A stretch of 64,000 nucleotides of DNA, taken from the NCBI GenBank assembly GCA_013398615.1, contig VZSR01000514.1, positions 4,183,996 to 4,247,995 of the forward strand, given 5' to 3'. This DNA is from Brachypodius melanocephalos. Its lineage: Eukaryota > Chordata > Aves > Passeriformes > Pycnonotidae. The position numbers and the translations under genes are program-made. Every line of letters starts with the position of its first letter. Position 1 is the first letter of the stretch. Shown one piece after another: positions 61,477 to 64,000 of this stretch. The notes beneath the pieces are model-generated. The model was not told the origin of the DNA, did not search any database, and worked only from the letters and a program-made list of their open reading frames with translations.

Positions 61477-64000
61477 GTACCAAAAATTTGGTTTTTTAGA
61501 GGAGTGAGGACGTAGGGCAATGTTTTAGCCTACAAACAAGGTATGTTCCAGATATCTATGCTCCTGCTCTTTTTCTTAGAAGTGCTCACATTTCAGTGAT
61601 AAAATATGTAGAGAATATGTATATTTTCAATGGGAAAATATGTAGAGCTACAGAGTGGACATGAATTTTGAGAAAATCCAGAAGGGACACGACATTTAGA
61701 TGGTTGCCAGTAGCAATACCCCTCTTTTGTAAAGCAGAAACCAGTTTTTTTAGTTCCTCAGCTTTCACTTACACACATACCCCTAACAACAAAAAAAAGA
61801 AACCACCCCTCCTGATGACACTTCACTGTTTTGGGTAGGATTTTCCTGCCTTCAGGCCTGAAAGAGGAGCCCATCCAGTGGGTTATTTGTAGTTCAGTTG
61901 GTCTTTCTATGATGAGAAATAACAAGATGATGAAACTAGTTTTATGTTCTGGACTGGTGTACCTATTGCCTGCTGAGATTTTATGTGTATTTTTTAATGT
62001 GTTTTTCTCAAAGCACATAATAATGAAGAATTGTGACATCCCCTTCCTGGGTAGTTATCTACTCAATATGCAAATGTATTCCCAATGCCCTGAGTAGAAG
62101 CCTGCTGGAAGCCTCCCAGTCAGTCCTCATGGAACAGTTCCTGCATTGCATCAGAGAGTTCGGAACCAAAGACTTTGCTGTCACTCTGGCGAAGCCAAAG
62201 CAGGCTCCTCCATGAAGGAGGAAATATTTAATAGTTATGATGTGCACATATTTATTTTTTGTTTTTGTTTGGTTTTTTTTATCAGTTGCGGAAAAACAAG
62301 TGGTGGCAGCAGCTGTGCCATGTGAGCGAGTGTGTCATGAGCCTGCTGGGCAAGGCATAGTGAAGGGCATTATTCCACTGGGAGGTTGGCACTGGCCATG
62401 GTCCTCCAGAGTTGCCACAAAGGATTTTCTGTTCGACATCTAACGCAACAAGCACATTCATATGTTTGCAGAGGGTTTCCATGGAAACCGTGTAAACTGT
62501 GATGCTGGCAGACAGAGGCAAAGGTTATACTATTGTAGAGGCCCTTTTGTATTCTCTTTAAATGTTTCAGAGCAGCTATATTTCTTAACTGATACTCTGA
62601 GCCTGTGCAGCAATTTGTTCAGATTTTTGGTTTGGTCTTTTGTTTTTCCTCCTTTTTTCCCCTCTTGTCTTTCCCGTGGTTGTACTGAGGAGGTCAGATG
62701 AGATGCAAAAATAAAAATGAAAATGTGGTTCTCCCTCTTTTCTTTTTTTTTTTTTTACATGGGATCACTTGAGTGTCATTATTTGAATTGACTTATCTTT
62801 CTGTTAGTGGTGATGATGCAACTGGAATTGGAATGATGCATCCTCAGTACTTGAAGTACAAGTTGCTCAGTCCATCTGATTATAGGGCACTGACTAAAAA
62901 AAAGTTAAATTTCAATAATTAATTGAACTTGATCACAAGTTTGCAGAATCAAGAGACAATTTAAATTGTCAGTTTTAGAGACAAAGCATACTTTGCTGCA
63001 AAAGGGGCAAAAACCTTTTAGGTGTATAAACTAGTACAATCTTAACTGGACAAGTAACATTAAGGCATTGTTTCTGAACTTGTGAAAGTGTTGTCATAAT
63101 TACGCAAAGCAGCACTTAGTAATTACTTCTTGTGGATACAAGAATGAAACAGCCAACTTGGAGAACTTATTGTTGTGGGTGATGGTTTCTGACAGAGAAT
63201 GGTGGAATGTGCTGTTAGCTCAGGACGGCTGCTGATTTACTTTTGGACAGCCAGGCATGCCCATGACCATCTGTGCACCATGCCAGGAGCAGCCAGGAAG
63301 GGATAGCTTTGTTTGTTTACTTATTTCTCATGTTTTGCTATTTATATATCAGATATATAATTACTGAATGCTTTGTATCCAGTGCCTTGTGAATGTGACA
63401 GTTAAAAATAACTTCAAAAAAATAAACCATCCATTTTAGTCTTCTGGAAACTACTGGTCTTCCAGTCCAGTACCACACAGGTACAAACAACATGTTGAAT
63501 ATGACATGAAAATGAACATAGGATGGATGTAATGAAAATCTTTCTTCAAGTTTCATCCAGCATAATTGTATAATTGCACTCTCTGAGGGACGAGGGTTGT
63601 GTGCCAGGTAGGAGTGTTTCTCATTATGAATTCCACTTTTCTGAGTTTGAAGCCAGAAGTCTCAAGAAAGTCTGTTCATATAGCACAAGACTTTGCATGC
63701 TTTCATCACATCATACTGACTGCTTTGCAGTACAAACTTTGGTTAGTTTTGATAATTTATCACAGAGAGAGAACATGTACTGATGAGGGAGGCCAAAATC
63801 AAAATTCCTTAGCAATTTGCCAGAGAATTAAAAATAACAAAATTATAAACCCACAGCAACCCACAAATGGCATCTTATATACTTGTCTCAATGCACACTG
63901 GAAGCATCACTCAGTAATTAAAATAAAAATAGAAATCCAGCTATCTCCCTGCCCAAAATGATGCAATAAATTATCAAGTTAGAGCAACACATCTTACAGG
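61477..64000. other. Non-coding stretch, no gene recognised
   Basis: AT-rich sequence with a T run at 62743-62756 and no supported exon. The open frame at plus 63599-63961 (120 codons) has no recognisable domain and no splice context of note. The CR1 body may continue slightly past 61476 in a form too diverged to see. Confidence 0.5.
62743..62756. repeat. Poly(T) run
   Basis: A T homopolymer of 14 bases. It is an ordinary simple repeat. Confidence 0.8.

Overview
The window looks like nuclear DNA from a bird, or a closely related sauropsid. It is about 60% A+T, CpG-depleted outside one strong CpG island, poor in interspersed repeats, and carries a 3'-end fragment of a CR1 LINE (61.25-61.48 kb), the typical avian retroposon. 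There is no operon structure and no bacterial or phage gene. I saw no tRNA, rRNA or CRISPR array. Nearly all long open reading frames are chance frames: they lack conserved-looking composition and splice context, and often overlap on both strands.

Layout. 1-7.5 kb is non-coding DNA without a recognisable gene. 7.95-8.85 kb is a dense CpG island, the one clear promoter region, with GC boxes, a spaced pair of 21-bp repeats and two plausible plus-strand splice donors (8134 and 8481). From 8.85 to 64 kb the sequence behaves like a very long intron or intergenic desert. It holds simple repeats, small tandem duplications, AT-rich blocks rich in homeodomain/POU-type motifs that may be conserved enhancers, two GC-richer patches (54.8-55.3 and 60.4-60.95 kb), and three short exon-like segments (25015-25068, 41384-41429, 55216-55275). 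A degenerate coding-like segment on the minus strand (45570-45875) reads as part of a Gln/Glu/Lys-rich protein with one in-frame stop.

Interpretation. The simplest model is a gene or lncRNA transcribed rightwards from the CpG island with very long introns. One reading frame can be joined without phase conflict from 8112-8133 through 25015-25068 to 55216 onwards. It is short and its parent protein is not recognised, so it is a testable hypothesis and not a gene call. No new biological system is evident. The most useful leads are the exon chain, the minus-strand pseudogene or terminal exon, and the enhancer-like blocks.
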